Positions 11,308 through 24,318 of a DNA stretch of 64,000 bases are shown piece after piece (the stretch's first letter is position 1; each line of letters starts with the position of its first letter). The notes below the pieces were generated by a model. It was not told the origin of the DNA and ran no database searches. It worked only from the letters and a program-made list of their open reading frames with translations. The stretch is taken from positions 78,603,564-78,667,563 of the forward strand of contig CM061245.1 in NCBI GenBank assembly GCA_030848705.1, read 5' to 3'. Both the position numbers and the translations under genes were made by a program. The stretch is from Heracleum sosnowskyi. Taxonomy: Eukaryota; Streptophyta; Magnoliopsida; Apiales; Apiaceae.

Positions 11308-11803
11308 TGGTATCAGAGCACACATCTGCTTCACAACATTCTGATCCTCAATCAGCCCAAGTCACGTCTCAGTCAAAACTCACCATAACCTCTAAAACAG
11401 AAATTGTTCAGGTCAACGCCCCAACGCATTTTCCTACAAAATTTACACAATCAAATTTTCCAGTATGGAAAACTCAAGTTTATTCGGAACTCATTGGTTT
11501 CGGGCTCCTACATTATATTGATGGAAACATCATTATTCCAGACAAAGTACAGAAGGACTTAACACCAAATCCATTATATAGGATCTGGAATCGACAAGAC
11601 AAAATAATCATGAGTGCCATGTTAGGAAGTTGTCATGAAACCATACAACCACTTATCGCAACAGCTAACTCAGCAAAAGAAATGTGGGACAGGTTATCTA
11701 CTCTCTATGCTAATCGTTCACGTTCTCGAATCATGTCTCAAAAGTCGGCTCATGAACAATCCATGCAATTCACGTCCAATAGCAGAATATCTCCAAGACA
11801 TCC
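11307..11803 (+). pseudogene. Copia-A gag, N-terminal part
   Basis: The frame starts with an ATG that overlaps the primer site and reads MVSEHTSASQ. It continues through the copia gag core (FPVWKTQVYSELIG, MWDRLSTLY). Near 11743 the family pattern shifts into another frame, where AEYLQDI is read, so an indel lies there. The solo LTR begins at 11804. The part after the solo LTR continues the shifted frame. Confidence 0.82.
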
Positions 11804-14800
11804 TGTAACAGCCCCAAATCCGGGGTCAGGGATTTAGAGTAGTCACGATCCATTTACTCCTTGCCTTACCTGTATTACTCACACCGTGCATAATTTACCT
11901 GCTCATGACCCCATAATATATGTCTCACACACACATACACAGGTTAGAGTCTCAGAAACGACACAAATACAACTATTGCGGAATAAATTATCTTTATTAT
12001 AATACCCAAATGTCTTTGAATCTGTCACTGATACAATTTCTAAGTAATGTTACATTACCACTTAGCCTTCTGATGCTCACAATCCTCTCATACCATTCAT
12101 ATCTATACATAAGTGGAATACCAAAAGCTGTAGCCTGATTCGATTGGTTCGCACTACTCTCGGGATCACTGCTAGAAACTGTTTATGGAAACGCCTTGCG
12201 GGGTATGTGCCGTCCCATTGGCATCCTGCTTCGCTGCTATATAATATATATAAAACAATAGCAAGAGTGAGTGATAGCTCAGCAAGGTAATGAAGGAATG
12301 GCATAATTCTGCCTTTAACTCAACCCAGAATAAAGCGGGTATAAGACAATAATTTGTCAAAATATCTCGATACTGAAATTATATCCTGATCGGAATGTAC
12401 TCCCAAAAATAATACCATTGTTGTATTTCAAATATCAATTTCATAATATTTCTGTAACTTTTGCTATATTATGAACAAAGTTCTAGTATAAAAGATGAGG
12501 TTTCAAAGTAAACCAAATACAACCTTTCCGAAAAATATCTTCTATATATAAGCAGAATATCAACATATAACTTAAAAGATGAAGTTATAAGGTGATTCAG
12601 CATAAACAACTCCCTTACCATAACTCATGTTGTGTAGGGTATCCACAGAGTCATATGATATAAACGATGAAGTTACGAGGAAAATTAATAAAATGTTTCC
12701 GTAACCCAAAATGCACTTAGGCATATATATCCTTAATCAGGTTTTATCAGAGTCATACTTCATAAAATAATAGATGAAGTTGCATGAATTTATTGTCACT
12801 TTATTTCCAAACACTTTTCAACCCCCTGCCAACACGATTGGTTCATCCCCCAATACATGTTGCAGGAATATCCAAATTGGATGATGAACTAATATTGGAG
12901 TTGCTACCGCGCCCGCTGTGCCTAACCTTGCTATGATCAGTAGCAGGTCGCACCGCTCAAATAGTTTTCTACATGTAGATGGAAGGATCACGACGGCCTG
13001 ACATTGTATACCGCCTTCCAGTGACCTCCCGGCCCATTTGGGGCCATAAAGTTGGATGGGTCTATCGCAACTGGACCACTTACACCACTCCTAGTTCAGA
13101 TGAAATCCATGACTCTGAAACGTAAAGGTCGTCCTCCTTTCCCCAAGTGTAATACTTGTTGATACGACTCCACTAAGTAGTTATATCTAGGTTGGAAAGG
13201 AAGATTCCCCAATATTTCCCAAGCTATGCTTGTTAATGGACATCGACTTGTTCCATGAATTTACCCCTCGATCATTGAGGTGGTAACACAACACTAGACT
13301 GTCAACAATTAAATTGCTCCAAGAAAATATCTGTCCCTTGACAGTTTTTGAATTGAGAGTTTAAAAAGAGTAGTAGTCACTTAAATCAGGTTTCCCATAT
13401 TTTTGATGGTTGAGCGAGCATTTAAATACTCTTGAAAGACGGATTTAAATGGAAAACATTGCTTTGGGAACCTCTTTTTGATTTAAAATAATTGATAACA
13501 TTTATTAAATAAGTAAACCTTCAATGAATACTCGAACATAATATTTAATGAGTAATTAAAGATTAAATGAATCTTCAGAATAATATCCATTAAATAATTA
13601 AGTCTCAAATGAATATTCAAAAGTAATATTCTTAAAGTCAATAATCCCCAAATGAATATAAATAATATCCTTTAAGTCAATAATCCTCAAATGAATATAA
13701 ATAATAATATTTATTAACTAATTAATCCTCAAATGAATATTCAAAAATAATATTCATTAAGTAAATAAAGATTAAATGAATATTCAAAGATAATATTCAT
13801 TAAATAAATAAGGATTAAATGAATATTCGAAGATAATATTCATTAAATAAATAAGGATTAAATGAATATTTAAAATAATATTCATTAACTAATAAATAAT
13901 CCTCGAATGAATATTCAAAGTAATATTCATTAAATAAATAAATAATCCTCGAATGAATATTCAAAATAATATTCTTAAAGTCAATAATCCTTAAATGAAT
14001 ATAAATAATATTCTTTAAATACATAATTAACCCTCGAATAACAGTTATCCGATATCTGTATCGGAAAAATAACCTTTAATACATACAAAAATATAATTAC
14101 TTCTGATCTAAGGAAATATCATACGCCCTTAACCTAGGGCCTTTATAAAAACCTGGCTTATAACTGATATCCCATATCTAGCTTATAAGCCAATTACCAA
14201 ATCATTTCCAAGTAATAACCTTCGAATGAGGTAATATTCAAATAACATTCTTCAAATCATTTCCAGGTAATTAATACTTTCTAGAAATATAATTAATGTT
14301 TAATAATAATATTCCTCAAGATGAATAGTACTCTGCCGCTGGAATCCCTCCGGGTTTCCACGACTATCTATATAACACAAATATCAACTCCCGGTCTAGA
14401 GTCAAAACAATAAACATGCTCTTATCTATAGAGCTACAAGGTATACCGGTTCATAAGTACATTATCTCACAGCTCGTATAATATCCAAAAGTCAAATTCT
14501 ATTTAACACGATATATAACATGTATCGCAAAACTGTATAACTCCACACATGGCGACAGCACTAATATATAATCAATACTTCAAAGTATAGATTTAGGAAA
14601 CTTGCCACAATACTCACAACTAAGATTTGATATATATAACTTGGGAATACACAAGTATTGAATATTTGAAAATATACCTACTCTGAACAATAGAGTAAGG
14701 TTTAGTAAACTTGCCTGATGCTCGAGAAGTGATAGGGGTTCGCGACGATGCCGGATAATCTAGACAAAGTCAAAGAAAACGTACGATTAATCCCATGGAT

Positions 14801-16664
14801 AATCCACTTGCTCAATGCTTAAACACGTAAGCGAAACACAACCAAGGCATTACTAGCTCGTTATAGGCTCAAACTAAGTCCATGTTAATCGACAATTTCT
14901 TAAGTCGTAGGTTTAGTCCGAAATCGATCCTCGAATACAAGTTATACTTAATCATTTACAACATTGGTTTCTAAGTCATGTTCTTAGTGGTTTTCACTTG
15001 CGCAACCTCTGCTGTCGCATTTTTATAAAATCGAAAAATAATCTTTTTAATACGAATCTTTTTCGTGAGCCTTCCTAACTGTCTCTAGTATTATTCCTCA
15101 AAGTTTCACATTTTAATATGGCTCCTAAGTGGTCCAAATACAGCCTCAAAGTGACTGACCAGAGAGGGGTTGTTCCTCCGAACGACGTTTACTAAAACTC
15201 ACTTTTCTCCTAAACCGTAATTCGTATAGACATGATCTTTATACCAAAACAAACCTTAAAACAAGACCTACATGTTCATGTTCAGTGTTGTTCAAAAATT
15301 TTCCAAGACCAGTTCGTAATACTTGCTCAAAACAGTCTTAAATCAAATGGGCATTACGACGGCTATAATCGTAACATTTCCCGGGTTTTGTTATGTCAAA
15401 ACCTCTTAAAACCAAATGAATTCAACAACCCAACAACTTTTACAACATAACCAGTTCATATACTTCAAGAACACATCACCAACATCAACCAACAAGTATT
15501 CATCAAGAATTAACCATACATACTCCAAACTCCATAAACATGCTTATTCTTAAACATTACTAGAAACTTCACTTAAATCTCAACATAAATCAAATGGGTG
15601 GATGAGTGGTATACCTTCCTTGAATCCTTAAACACACCACAAGAGCTTGTAAGCCTTAAGAGAGTCTTTATCTATGGTTATCATCCTTAAACTTGCAAAA
15701 GAAAATCAAGAACAAGTTATGAACTTTCGGAGTTACTATACACCGGTTTAAAGAACTGGAAAAATGAAGGTCGTACCTTGCTCAAATGGAAGACACTTGT
15801 GAAATAGGAAATGTAGGTTATCTAAAGACCTTTCCAACAAGCTATAGATCGCCATTTTCCACCGAGAAATGAAGGAGCTATGAACTTTACAATCCGGCAG
15901 TTTCATTTTAGCCGAAAATGAAGAAAAGAATTGTTTTTGGTTTTGGTTGCTTTTGATTAATAGAAATGCTGATTTTTGTGTTAAAAGTGGTGAGTCATCC
16001 CATTTTGGTGAGTCACCAGGACACGTGTCGAGCCATGGAGTATCATGGTGGCAAGCAGGGACACGTGTCGGGTAGTGGGAGGGTATGGTGGCAAAGCAGC
16101 TTTACTAGTTCGTTTCTTTTCACATGGATGATCCAAATGTTGCATTCCTCGAATTAATCTTGTTACATGTTACTTCCATGTCTATATTTAATCCTGTAAA
16201 TGTTGCCTTGTTCCTCTTGAAATGATTCGAAATATTTTCTAAAGGGCGAATAAAACTCTACGCGGTTCTCGCAGTGAATAGTAACTATTCACTATTCATT
16301 CCAACAATCGAATCCTTAAATCGACTTTAATAAAATAATAAAATTCCAAAATATTAAATCCTCAAATCCTCAATTTTAATATCTCATTTCTTGAATATAA
16401 TAATATATAATTCGCTGCCCGGTCAAATACTACACCAAAATAAAATTTGGAGTTTCTGAATTCCGATCATCTTTGCATTCACTTATTTACTCCGTAGATC
16501 ACTAATATGACTTCGGAATATCCACACTACGTCTCGTACATAGGTGGCATGAAAAACTTTGTTAATCCTCAAAATCACTATTCATCCACCAGATTCACTA
16601 TTCACTGATGCACTTAATCATAATAAGAAAAGTTTTAATTTTTCCAAAAATTCGGGTTATTACA
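11804..16664 (-). mobile_element. 4.86-kb solo LTR (Ty3/gypsy, same kind as the LTR at 58482)
   Basis: It reads TGTAACAGCC...GGTTATTACA and is bounded by 5-bp direct repeats CATCC (11799-11803, 16665-16669). On both sides the copia gag frame is cut and resumes. The left end shares CCCCAAATCCGGGGTCA with the LTR at 58482, whose element runs on the minus strand, so this LTR is also read as minus. No coding internal region is present. The small open frames inside it (for example 15232-15450) have no recognisable content. Confidence 0.85.
13480..14040 (+). repeat. AT-rich tandem array inside the solo LTR
   Basis: Units around AATGAATATTCAAAATAATA followed by TTCATTAAATAAATAAG recur about ten times with a period near 45-50 bp and small length changes. 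The half-units ATGAATATTC and GAATATTCAT make it rich in inverted repeats. Confidence 0.8.
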
Positions 16665-17121
16665 CATCCGAAACACGGCTGATGATTTGGCTATTGTGGG
16701 TCATCCAGTATCCAACGATGATCTAATACTTCTCACTCTCACAGGACTTGGTGATGAATATAAGGATATACGGGATGCAATTAAAGTGCAAGAATGTCCA
16801 ATGACCTTTGATGAATTATACGAGCAACTAGTAGACCATGAACGTGGACTAAAGCAAAAAGGGCCTGAACAAACAGTTGTTGCGGCTAACTACACTCATA
16901 AGCCAGCTCAAACATATCGGAACATTGGGCAATCACAAAACAGAAGTCAAGGTTCTTATCACAACAATTCATCTTTTAATCACCATTCCTTACAAACCCA
17001 TGGCTTAACTCCTACTCGTAGTCAGTGGTCAAATCAGTCCTATAACACTGGTGGACCTCGCTTGAACACATACTGTCAGTTCTATCAAAGACCATGTCAC
17101 ACCACGAAGGCATGTCGATAA
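16665..17121 (+). pseudogene. Copia-A gag, C-terminal part
   Basis: Resumes with IRNTADDLAIVGHPVSNDDL, the UBN2-type core of copia gag. A Gln/Asn-rich tail follows and an incomplete zinc knuckle near CQFYQRPCHTTKACR. TAA at 17119-17121 ends the frame where related elements read through into protease. Confidence 0.82.
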
Positions 17122-20100
17122 TTGGCACACTTTCTAAAGGACAACGAGATTAATCAGCCAACGATTTCAACAACTGTTCTTTCCTCAACACCAACAGCTA
17201 ATGTGACCTCGGTCAATAGTGCACAACCCCAACAATGGCTTTTCGATACCAGCGCCTCTCATCACATTACTAATGATCCGAACACTTTCACCACATATAC
17301 AGATTATGGTGGACCTGAGGAAATAGTAATTGGAAATGGAACAGGTTTGCATATCACACACAAGCACATCAAAATTACATTCCTACGAGAAAACACTTAA
17401 CTTGTCAAATGTGCTTTGTGTTCCATCATTGAATCAAAATCTAATTTCTGTTGTTAAACTTTGCCAAACTAATCAAGTTTTTGTGGAATTTTTTCCTTTT
17501 CAGTTTCTGGTCAAGGATGTCACTACGGGGGTGGTACTGCTTCGAGGGGAGAACAAAAATGATGTGTAATATGCATCGCGTCCTATTCTACCACCCCAAA
17601 TACACTTTACTCAACAATCCAACATTGAGTCATGGCATCATCGTTTAGGACATCCAGCTACTAAAGTTATTAGGTTTGCTTTAAATTCGAATAAATTGGT
17701 ACAAAAGTTCCCATCAGATTTTCAGTTCGATTGTGGTTCTTGTCTATGTAATAAAAGTCATAAAATGCCTTTTGGTAGTTCATCCATGACTAGCTCTAAA
17801 CCTTTAGAATTATTGTATTCGGATGTTCGGGGTCCAACTACTACTTCTATTCATGGTTTCTGTTATTACATCATTTTTGTGGATCATTTTACCCGTTACA
17901 TTTGGCTCTATCCGATCAAACAAAAATTTGATGTTAAACACATATTTGGCCAGTTTAAAACAACTGTGGAAAAATTCTTTCAGCAACCCATCATCTCCAT
18001 ATACTCTGATAACGGTGGTGAGTATATTTCTTTAAAATCAATATTTCAATCACATGGCATCTCTCACTTCACGACCCCTCCACACACACCTGAACATAAT
18101 GGTTTTGCAGAAAGAAGACACATACATATTGTCGAAATAGGTCTCATCTTACTACATCATGCTTCACTTCCTTTACGATTCTGGTCTTATGCCTTTACAG
18201 CAACTGCCTATTTAATTAACAGAATGCCAAATCAAAACTTGAATTTCCAAACACCTTATGAAACATTATTCAGACATAAGCCAAATTATCATAGACTTAA
18301 GGTATTTGGTTGCCTCTGTTACCCATGGATTAGGCCATATACTCCATCAAAACTACATCCTCGTTCAATTCCTTACATTTTCTTGGGATACTCAAGTTCC
18401 CAATCAGCATATAAGTGTTTGGATGTGGCTACGAATCATGTGTATATTTCTCGACATGTGCGTTTTGTTGAAAACTAGTTCCCATTCAAGGACAAGTTGA
18501 ACCTCCCCTCTCAGCTGCCCGCTAGTGTTGATTCTGCATCAGGTACATCTCACATCTCAAACTCTAATTATAATTATAATCAATCTACTGTTGATTCTTT
18601 GTATACTCCATCTCAACTGTATACCAATAGTGATAAAAACCAACATGTGTCATCTTCATCTATATCATCCAAACCATCTATATCTTCCACACCAGACCAT
18701 TCTAGTTCACCTTCTTCACCTATGTCAACTTTTACCCGTCATCAAATATCACCGTCTGTTACTATCAACAATAACCCTCCTGACACATCTCTTCCCCAAC
18801 GTCCTCCAAGACAACGCCATCCCAATCCCAAATACTACAACAAATCATTTGTTAATCGCACTACTGTTCACCCAATACCTTCATCCAATGAGCCTTCTTC
18901 TGTAACTCAAGCTCTTAAAGATCCTCAGTGGCGTGATGCAATGTCGTTGGAATTTGACTCTCTTCTTCATAATGGTACATGGGATTTAGTTCCCATAAAA
19001 TCTCAGAATGTTATATCATGTAGGTGGTTTTTTCGTGTAAAACGAAATCCTGATGGCTCTATTAACAAGTACAAAGCTCGTCTTGTTGCGAAAGGATTTC
19101 AACAACGTCCTGGAGTTGATTTTTCTGAGACGTTTAGTCCTGTTACTAAGCCTGTTACTATTCGTATAGTCTTGACTCTTGCTTTGACACAGGGGTGACC
19201 ATTAAGACAGTTGGACATCAATAATGCCTTTCTAAATGACACTTTAGATGAAGAGGTATACATGCTTCAACCACCTGGCTTCGCGCATCCTTGTCACCCA
19301 GACTTTATATGTCGTTTGCGTAAGGCAATTTATGGCCTGAAGCAGGCACCACGTGCGTGGTACAAAGCACTCAAGAATTTTTTGCTAAAGTTTGGGTTCA
19401 AAAACTCACTTGAAGATAGCTCTCTTTTCATCTATAATAAATCTGGTGTGATTATGATATTTTTGGTTTATGTTGATGATATAGTGCTTACGGGAAATTG
19501 TACATCTTCTCTTAATAGTTTTGTTTTCCATCTTGACAAAACCTTTTCCCTCAAAGATCTCGGTGACTTGCATCATTTTCTTGGTGTTGAGGTCATCCCA
19601 ACTGCAACCGGGCTTTTCTTATCCCAAGCTAAACACATATCTGATCTCCTATCTAAACACAATATGGATGGTGCAAAGTACAATGTTACGCTGTTCTACA
19701 TCTTCTCTCACTCTTGATGATGACAGTCAAAAAATTAACCTCACGCCTTATCGACAACTTTTTGGAGGACTACAGTACTTATGCATCTCCCGTCCTGACA
19801 TTTGTTATGTTGTTAATCGTTTATTACAATTTATGCATGCTCCATCTGAGGAACATTGGACTGCTCTTAAGAGGGTGTTACGGTATCTCAAGGGAACTAT
19901 CTACCATGGCTTGTTTCTGCAAAAGAAATCAAAGTTTAATATATCTGCTTTCAGTGATTCTGATTGGGGTGGTGACCGTGACACTGGACGATCTACTACA
20001 GGTTACATCATTTACTTAGGCTGTAATCCCATTTCCTGGAAATGTTCCAAACAGAAGTCTGTCTCTCGGTCTTCTTCGGAAGCAGAATATAAAGCCTTGG

Positions 20101-20438
20101 CCAATACAACCGCAGAAGTTTCATGAATTAAAAATTTATTACATGAACTTCAACTTCTTGTTCCTTTGACACCCATCATATACTGTGATAATACGGGAGC
20201 GCAATACCTTAGTTCCAATCCAGTCTTCCATTCAAGAATGAAACATATATCTCTTGATTTTCATTTTATTCGTGAAATGGTAGCTGCTGGTAAGTTAAAA
20301 GTGTGTCACGTTCACACAAAGGATCAGTGGGCTGATGTCCTAACGAAGCCTCTTCCACGCCAGAGTTTTCTTCTAATTCGCTCCAAGCTGGGAGTTGCCG
20401 ATGGCTCCTCCATCTTGCGAGGGCGTAACATACCTTAA
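17122..20438 (+). pseudogene. Copia-A pol (protease, integrase, reverse transcriptase, RNase H), broken
   Basis: Protease reads WLFDTSASHHIT near 17236, where the family has D-S/T-G-A, so the Gly is lost. A frame change follows near 17330-17400. Integrase runs to 18478 with the HHRLGHP...CGSC zinc motif, a YSDNGGEY segment and HNGFAERR. Reverse transcriptase begins after a variable linker at about 18900 (YKARLVAKGF). TGA at 19196-19198 replaces Trp before PLRQLDINNAF, and YVDD is present near 19470. A frameshift lies near 19690. RNase H (SDSDWGGD, SSEAEYKALA) has TGA for Trp at 20124-20126 and ends at 20438. Once a polyprotein in capsid-packaged replication, now dead. Confidence 0.88.
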
Positions 20439-20666
20439 CAACATACAATAGTAAACTACCCAGCAGTATCATATCTCCATGATTATAGCAGAAACTTCTG
20501 TTATTATGTTTGGAAGATTGTCCAGCTAGTATGTAATTATTAACATATATTTATTGCTGTAGTTTCTCCTTAGATGAAGCAATATGTTTGTATAATGTCA
20601 TGTATAAATAGACTAGCTACGTATGAATGTATTCATCCTCTTTATCATATCAGTTGTATCTTATTA
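20426..20666 (+). repeat. Copia-A 3' LTR
   Basis: Matches 11067-11307. Followed by the TGGTA target duplicate and then host flank. Confidence 0.88.
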
Positions 20667-20671
20667 TGGTA

Positions 20672-21173
20672 TGTAGTATAAGAGTATAATCGAATTGAGA
20701 ATTTCTAACAGGCAACATATATAGATTTCTAAAATTTCTGGACAATCTCTGGTTAATATTGTCAGTGAGATGAACTAAAACTTATTCGATCTGGAGTACA
20801 TGACGTTGAACCTCAGATGTTAAGCTAATGTATGATAATAACAGAGTAGTTCTTTGATACAATATGCTGAAGATGCGATGTTTCAAGTACAAGCTCAGAT
20901 ACAAAATATAAGAACATAATCATGACACAACATTTCAAGATTATTCTAGTGCTTGACAGTGATGATCTACTGTGTGTGCATTCTCTAATAGAAAGTAAAA
21001 GGAAATCAATGGTGTTTCCAACTGTTGAAAAGGTTAACATGTTGGATAAAGAAAATCAACTACAAATGCCAGATAACATGAGATACTTCCTCAAATAATA
21101 GTCTTTACCCCGTGGCTTTTATTAATAATAATATTAGTAACTACAATAATAGTAATGAAGCACCCCCATCAAG
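20672..21173. other. Host flank between Copia-A and the CACTA element
   Basis: About 500 bp. I find neither the missing N-terminal exon of the EF-hand gene nor downstream exons of the split host gene. The minus frame at 20825-21040 has no recognisable content. Confidence 0.5.
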
Positions 21174-21456
21174 CACTACACCATAGATTGGCTATAACAA
21201 CTCCATATTATGGTTACTATAGGGCCTAAATCAGTTGGCATAGAGTCTATTTGTTATAAATATGTTTAGCAGAAGGGTGGGGGCTTACCACTTGTTTATT
21301 TATGGATATCCTATTGAGCCATGGAACATATTTAAAGAATAGATATGCTAATTCAGAAGTATCTCCTAAAATTGTCCTATTTTCTAACCTAACAATAACT
21401 ACACAGAAACATCTATACCTATACAAATCAGTCAAACATATAGAGCATCTTAAATT

Positions 21457-21512
<56 letters not shown>

Positions 21513-22445
21513 CTTGAAATTCTGCAAATCAATTATTGAATGTCAACTGAAACCGCACATAGAGCATCTTAAATTTCACAATTAAAAAAAATATGAACAA
21601 GATTTTAAGAAGAGGGCAGTTGTATAAACCCTAATTGAAACAGACACTAACAATACACTCAGCATATTAAGGAGTTCCCCTGAAGAACTAATTGTTCGAA
21701 CACAAAACAATACCAAAAAATCCCTAATTGTTTGAACACAAAAATTACAAAATCCCTAACTGTTTGAACACCAGAATCCCTAATTTATTCGAACACCAAA
21801 ATTCCTAATTGAAACACACAATTAACATAAACCCTAATTGGACAAACATAAACCCATAATCAAAACACAAAACATGAATATACAAAATCGATATTAACTC
21901 AAAGACAAACATACGATTAACTCCAACATCAAAAAGTTGAGAACAAAAAAGCCCAAAATCGATATAACATACCGGTATTTTAGAGCTTTAATCTCCCAAA
22001 TTTAAATTTCGAGTTTCAACCTTGGTCTTCGAGCTTCAATCTTCGATTTTAGTCTTCAGAGGGATTTTGTCTGCATGTTAGTGTGTTGGAGTGTTTGCGT
22101 GTCTGAGATGTTTGTGGCCGATAGTGTTAGTGCATTATTGACTCGCTTTTTCTTTTTCTTTTAGTATTTTCAATTGAGCGCCTAATTTTTTTTAAAGTCC
22201 CGCTCATCTTTTCGGAGCCCGCCTAAAATTTGCGGTACTTTTTATGTCATCTATACCAACTGATTTCTAAAAGCATTGCAATATTTTTCAATTTTTGTAC
22301 TTTTTAAACTCTATTGTAATGATTTTTTAAAATCGTTATGGTACATCTTAGCTTATTGAAACTCATCTAAAAATGTTAATCAATAGCAATGGTTTTTCAT
22401 CATTTTTCTAAAATCTGGTTGCTATAACCAATCTATGGTGTAGTG
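21174..22445. mobile_element. Non-autonomous CACTA transposon (1,272 bp)
   Basis: Ends are CACTACACCATAGATTGG and CCAATCTATGGTGTAGTG, a perfect 18-bp inverted pair, extended imperfectly by GCTATAACAAC/GTTGCTATAA. The 3-bp target duplication AAG (21171-21173, 22446-22448) fits the family. No transposase is present. Sub-terminal copies of CCCTAATT...GAACACAA (about 21700-21850) look like transposase-binding repeats. Confidence 0.9.
21459..21509. repeat. (AT)n microsatellite
   Basis: About 25 uninterrupted TA dinucleotides inside the CACTA element. Confidence 0.95.
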
Positions 22446-22615
22446 AAGTATGCAATTAAAAAATGGCTAGCTTCATGCTAGATGGTTTGACGGTCAACAA
22501 GAGATTAGGAAGATTTATCTTATGATGTGATAACATTAATAGATCTACTGAATCATGTACTTATAATGTATGAATGTGTTTGTACCCACTATAAAAATAA
22601 GAGTTTCGCCAATAC

Positions 22616-22943
22616 TCTGTTTGGTTGCAGGGATTTAATTCAGGTGTTGATTGAATGAAATTTGTACTATTTTGTAGGTAATTATTCATATTTCCCATTC
22701 CTCCTTCCACTCCTTACATTTACACAAATTTAGTCTGGTGCTGAATCCCACAGATCTGTAGATGAATTCTTCATTACCACTACTCAATTTCTTCACAGAA
22801 CTCAAGCATAGAAAATAAATTGCAATCTCTCACCCTTTTTTTTTCTCTTTACCCTCTTCCAGGCTTTTATCACATCTTTAATTGTTTTTTTCACAAATAT
22901 TCATGGCATTCCTTCCTCGTACAATTCTCTCCAACCAAACAGA
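22616..22943. mobile_element. MITE-like element with 12-bp inverted ends
   Basis: TCTGTTTGGTTG at the left pairs with CAACCAAACAGA at the right, 328 bp in all. No convincing target duplication is visible (flanks AATAC and TAAGG). It lies in what was an intron of the split host gene. Confidence 0.5.
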
Positions 22944-23003
22944 TAAGGGACTTATGATATTGGAAAATGAAGAGCATATTAAGTGAGAGAAAACGATACT
23001 TAC

Positions 23004-23059
23004 TTGGATTACCTTATTATGGTACTTTTCGCTTAAGGTGTGGCCTATAGTATCAAGTA
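23004..23059 (-). pseudogene. Second part of a host exon split by Sire-1
   Basis: Read on the minus strand it gives LDTIGHTLSEKYHNKVIQ followed by a perfect donor GTAAGT (23003-22998). The exon's first part lies at 43937-43967. Together they give 87 nt, 29 codons, open and phase 0 at both ends. The 5-bp target duplication AAGTA (23055-23059) belongs to the exon. In related genes the next exon should carry an HEAGH metallopeptidase-like motif; I do not find it to the left, so the 3' half of the gene is missing here. Confidence 0.8.
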
Positions 23060-24158
23060 TGTAAAGCATAATGTAACATAAGATGTAACAGAGATAACTA
23101 CAACTCAGCAAAGGACAAGACATACAATAATATTAACAGAAGCACAGGAATCCAGAATCAAAGAAGAAAAGGTAAACTCAAAAAATCAAAATATGGTATG
23201 CATTCTTGAAGTCCGTAAACAGGTCACCGAAATAAGTTCATGAAAATGTTCAAGCCTTAGTGACAAATAAAGAAACAAGACTTTCAAGACTACAGAAGTA
23301 TTTGAATAATTTAGAGTCAGTACCACATGGTTCCAGTGATTTATTTGAAGCAACCAGAACGAGAAATGACTTATCAGCAACATTGAATTGAAGACATAGA
23401 AGAATTGATCAAGTATTATTCATCTGTGAACCAGACCAGTTGCACCAGTTGACAGCACTTAAAAGATCAAGTTGTTTTATCGTCTCAGAAGAAATTGATT
23501 AAGTCTAAAACTAAACACCCTGAAACTCAAAAGGTTTTTTAAAAGATCAAGGACAAAAGAAATGGTTCGATGGTTTTCTAAGAAAACGATCGAATGAGAT
23601 AAAGGAAATCAATCAAAAAACCATTATTAGTTAATTTGTCATTCGATAGTTTTATTTAAAAAACTATCGAATGGAAAATTAATTTAATACATTCGATGGT
23701 TTTCAAATTGAGGAGCAGGTGAAAAGTTTGTTGTTGTGTCAGGTTGATTGGAAAATGGATGGCCAAGATTAATTGATTTATTTGGTTCGATAGTTTTCCA
23801 AATGAAGACTACAAATAGAGAATGAAGACATTGTTCTTCTTCAGTTGGTTGGCAGAAGTGATCGTATTTACTCAGAAGAATTAAGTGCTCAAGAACAATT
23901 ACTGGAGAAAATTTATAGTGCCTTAATTTAGAAAGTTTGTATTGATTACGTTAACCCGAACTCATTGAAGCTAATCTACAGATTAGATTTGTAGCACCCA
24001 TCGCGGATTATATTTATAAAACGATATATTCCCCGACTCTTGTTTCAATTTGGTGCATTTGATTTCGTAGTTGAACTGAATGATTTATCCGCGAACGAAA
24101 TTAAAGAATTTGTGAGTATCGTATTCAACCCCCCCTTCTACGATACTTTGGACCAACA
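23060..24158 (+). repeat. Sire-1 5' LTR
   Basis: TGTAAAGCATAATG...GGACCAACA. It holds copies of TTCGATAGTTTT and its complement (23555-23800), including a hairpin near 23641-23672, and the block GTATTCAACCCCCCCTTCTAC near its 3' end. It differs from the 3' LTR by a 17-bp indel near 23108 and scattered substitutions. Confidence 0.92.
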
Positions 24159-24159
24159 A

Positions 24160-24172
24160 TTGGTATCAAAGC
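24160..24172 (+). other. Sire-1 primer binding site
   Basis: TTGGTATCAAAGC directly after the 5' LTR is complementary to the 3' end of initiator-Met tRNA, with one change from the usual TGGTATCAGAGC. Confidence 0.85.
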
Positions 24173-24318
24173 TATTTGATTGACGTACAAATCAGATCCG
24201 GTGAATGAGACCAAAATCAAACATAGCTTGAAAATTCGAAGCAAATTTTTTAACTTTCAAAAAATTTCATTTAATTGGAATTTCTTGAATTTTAAACAAT
24301 TGGAAATTTTCAGAAACC

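Larger units (their letters stand above)
11067..20666 (+). mobile_element. Copia-A: Ty1/copia retrotransposon, split by a solo LTR
   Basis: Two 241-bp LTRs (11067-11307 and 20426-20666) flank gag and pol. The target duplication TGGTA lies at 11062-11066 and 20667-20671. The primer site TGGTATCAGAGC (11308-11319) follows the 5' LTR directly and matches initiator-Met tRNA. A purine stretch (GCGAGGGCG) precedes the 3' LTR. The LTRs begin TAACA and end TTATTA, a non-canonical TA...TA type. Gag and pol carry frameshifts and stops, so the element is inactive. A 4.86-kb solo LTR sits in gag. Confidence 0.9.

Noticed and set aside
13815..14024. Repetitive minus-strand frame rich in Ile/Tyr
   Set aside because: It is translated from the AT-rich tandem array in the solo LTR and is not a gene.
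13480..14040. Array of similar units that could be taken for a CRISPR
   Set aside because: Units are directly adjacent AT-rich repeats without unique spacers, in a plant retroelement LTR.
18525..18905. Plus-strand frame with many Leu/His
   Set aside because: It is an out-of-frame shadow of the Copia-A linker between integrase and RT.
21302..21511. Frame ending in a Tyr-Ile repeat
   Set aside because: It is read through the (TA)n microsatellite inside the CACTA element.
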